From CAZGYE01 sp964530165 (GTDB lineage Bacteria; Planctomycetota; Planctomycetia; Planctomycetales; Planctomycetaceae), in the NCBI GenBank assembly GCA_964530165.1, contig CAZGYE010000100.1:1-17181 (forward strand): 17,181 bases of DNA, read 5' to 3'. A program made the translations under genes and the position numbers. Positions 15,899 to 17,181 of this stretch are shown piece after piece. Every line of letters starts with the position of its first letter. The stretch's first letter is position 1. The notes below the pieces were generated by a model. That model was not told the DNA's origin and ran no database searches. It was given only the letters and a program-made list of their open reading frames with translations.

Positions 15899-17104
15899 TT
15901 ACGATAAATCATTCAACAGCTTGACCAGCGGCATGAACAACGCGAGAACCAGAAAACCAATTGTGCAGCCGAGGAACACGACGATAAATGGTTCGCAAAT
16001 GGTCGCCACGAAGGACGTCTGAACGCGAGCACGTCCTTCAAACATTTCGGCCAGGGCGTGCAGCGCTTCGGGCAATGCGCCGCGGTGTTCTTCGCGAGTC
16101 AGTGTCTGCACGAAACTGGCCGGGAAGCCGGTCAATGCGTAGGCGGCCCGGGAGAGCGGTAGACCGTTTTGGACGTCGAGGGCCAGATTTCGGCAGGCGG
16201 CCCGGAGCTCGGCGTCGGCGACCCCGTCGCCGGCCAACGTCAATGCTTCGGGCATGGGTACTTTGTTCTCGATGAGCAGTGCAAACAGGTTCGAAAAGCG
16301 GGCCAATGCGCAAAACCGCAGCAGCGGTCCCACGAACGGAATGTGACAGACGAGCCGCCGATACAGCACATCCCCCAACAGCCATTTCATGAACATCCAC
16401 GCCCCGATGCAGAGAGGAATCCCGATGACGAGAATCCAGATCCCGGCGTACACGACCACGTCGGAGAGATTGATCAACAGCACGGTGATACCCGGCAGCT
16501 CGGTTCCGAAATCCTCATAGATTTTCTTGAACTGGGGGACGATGAACGCCACAAGGGTAAGAAACAAAGCGGCGCCCACAGTCGTCAACAGGGTGGGATA
16601 GGCGATTCCCAGCAGGGCTCGCCTTCTGAGGATTGTCACGCTGCGGGCATGGTTGACGTATTGTGCCAGGACTTCACCGACCTGTCCCGAGCGAACACCG
16701 GCGCGGACCAGCGCCCGCAGATCGGCCGGGGCGCCCTGCGACTGCAGCACCGTCTCCAGGTCGGCGCCGGAATCCAACTCTTGGATCATTGCGATCAGCC
16801 CACTGCGGATGCGTCCTTTCGGCATCTCCTCGGCCAGCGCCATCAGCCCCGGCCCCAGCGGAAGATCCCCTTGGGCAATGTCAGAAATGTGCCCGCTCAG
16901 CTCTTGAAAATCTTTGCCGCTCAAACTCTTCGGCCGCTGGCCGGCGCGGTCGGCGGCGGCTTCCTGAAGATCGAGCGGCTCGACGGAATCGACGCGCAGC
17001 CCGCTTGCTTCCAGCCGGGCGGAGACTTCCTGGGCGCTGGCCGCTTCCATTTCGCCGGAAGTCTGCTTCCCCTGGGCGTCGGTGGCCGTGTAACGGAATT
17101 TCAC
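15899..17104 (-). CDS. gspF: GspF-family inner-membrane protein (paralogue 2, full N-terminus)
   Basis: A 401-residue platform protein of the GspF/PilC family. It has the usual N-terminal MKFRYTATDAQGK domain (1-45), two T2SSF domains (about 67-190 and 265-390) and three membrane helices (about 167-189, 216-241, 367-392). The connector IVPQFKKIYEDFGTELPG (188-205) and the final FMPLVKLLNDLS nearly match the next gene, so the two arose by duplication. The start is GTG 17104, overlapping the previous stop (GTGA), with AGGAG 10 bases upstream. The gene order suggests both GspF copies work in the same pseudopilus machine, perhaps as a heteromeric platform. Family assignment is firm; the system type (T2SS versus a type IV pilus relative) is not settled in this window. 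Confidence 0.92.
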   Translation of the reverse strand: MKFRYTATDAQGKQTSGEMEAASAQEVSARLEASGLRVDSVEPLDLQEAAADRAGQRPKSLSGKDFQELSGHISDIAQGDLPLGPGLMALAEEMPKGRIRSGLIAMIQELDSGADLETVLQSQGAPADLRALVRAGVRSGQVGEVLAQYVNHARSVTILRRRALLGIAYPTLLTTVGAALFLTLVAFIVPQFKKIYEDFGTELPGITVLLINLSDVVVYAGIWILVIGIPLCIGAWMFMKWLLGDVLYRRLVCHIPFVGPLLRFCALARFSNLFALLIENKVPMPEALTLAGDGVADAELRAACRNLALDVQNGLPLSRAAYALTGFPASFVQTLTREEHRGALPEALHALAEMFEGRARVQTSFVATICEPFIVVFLGCTIGFLVLALFMPLVKLLNDLS

Positions 17105-17181
17105 AGCGGCATCTCCTGGGCTGCCAGATCGCGGAGGATCTCGGTAAACGGCAGGAACAACGTGAGCGTGTACAACAGCAC
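17101..17181 (-). CDS. C-terminal fragment of a further gene, possibly a third GspF copy
   Basis: Only the last 26 codons and the TGA are in the window. The end reads LLYTLTLFLPFTEILRDLAAQ, a hydrophobic stretch followed by F-L-P-x4-L-x2-L, the same layout as the FMPL-x-KLLNDLS ends of the two GspF proteins. The stop overlaps the next gene's GTG by 4 bases, so it belongs to the same operon. The GspF identity is a guess from the tail only. Confidence 0.5.
   Translation of the reverse strand: MLLYTLTLFLPFTEILRDLAAQEMPL

Overview
The window looks like the chromosome of a planctomycete. It is GC-rich and has broad, partly single-gene spacing. It encodes a DUF1559 prepilin-type protein, a membrane-anchored methyltransferase/PQQ-type propeller fusion, an SGNH hydrolase with TPRs and a Tat-exported metallophosphatase. 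This assignment is inferred from family content; no rRNA or other marker is present.

Layout. At the left, rsmE (60-770, minus) diverges from a short plus-strand run: an ExeA-like AAA ATPase (821-1618), a HAD phosphatase (1675-2349) and a Tat-signal calcineurin-like phosphoesterase (2354-3541). From 3572 to the right end everything reads on the minus strand. In transcription order (right to left) this is: the 3' end of a probable third GspF-like gene (17101-17181), two GspF paralogues, a GspI-like, a GspJ-like and a GspK/PilX-like pseudopilin, a DUF1559 prepilin, the methyltransferase-propeller protein, an SGNH-TPR protein, a class III aminotransferase and an ALDH7-type aldehyde dehydrogenase. 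The pseudopilin/GspF genes are stitched together by 4-base stop/start overlaps or gaps of 2-14 bases, so they form one operon. No GspE ATPase or GspD secretin is in view. The aminotransferase and dehydrogenase are a two-gene unit that fits lysine (or a similar omega-amino acid) breakdown through a 6-semialdehyde.

The most unusual layer is repeat DNA. Five loci carry short tandem arrays with a strict 7-base period but different unit sequences. They sit at gene edges or inside genes: at the HAD start, at the ALDH stop, in a linker of the propeller protein and, most strikingly, through almost the whole N-terminal leader of the DUF1559 prepilin. There about 204 bases (68 codons, in frame) lie between a good ribosome site/start codon and the prepilin cleavage motif. 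The neighbouring GspK-like gene has two perfect 8-bp hairpins in the same part of its leader. A 133-bp MITE-like element with perfect 18-bp terminal inverted repeats and a 5-bp target duplication lies between the propeller and SGNH genes, and a long imperfect inverted repeat supplies the C-terminus of the SGNH-TPR protein. Small repeats therefore reshape the ends of several proteins here.

No tRNA, rRNA, CRISPR array, transposase or integrase was seen. No gene-free stretch exceeds 300 bases; the longest is 6544-6794.
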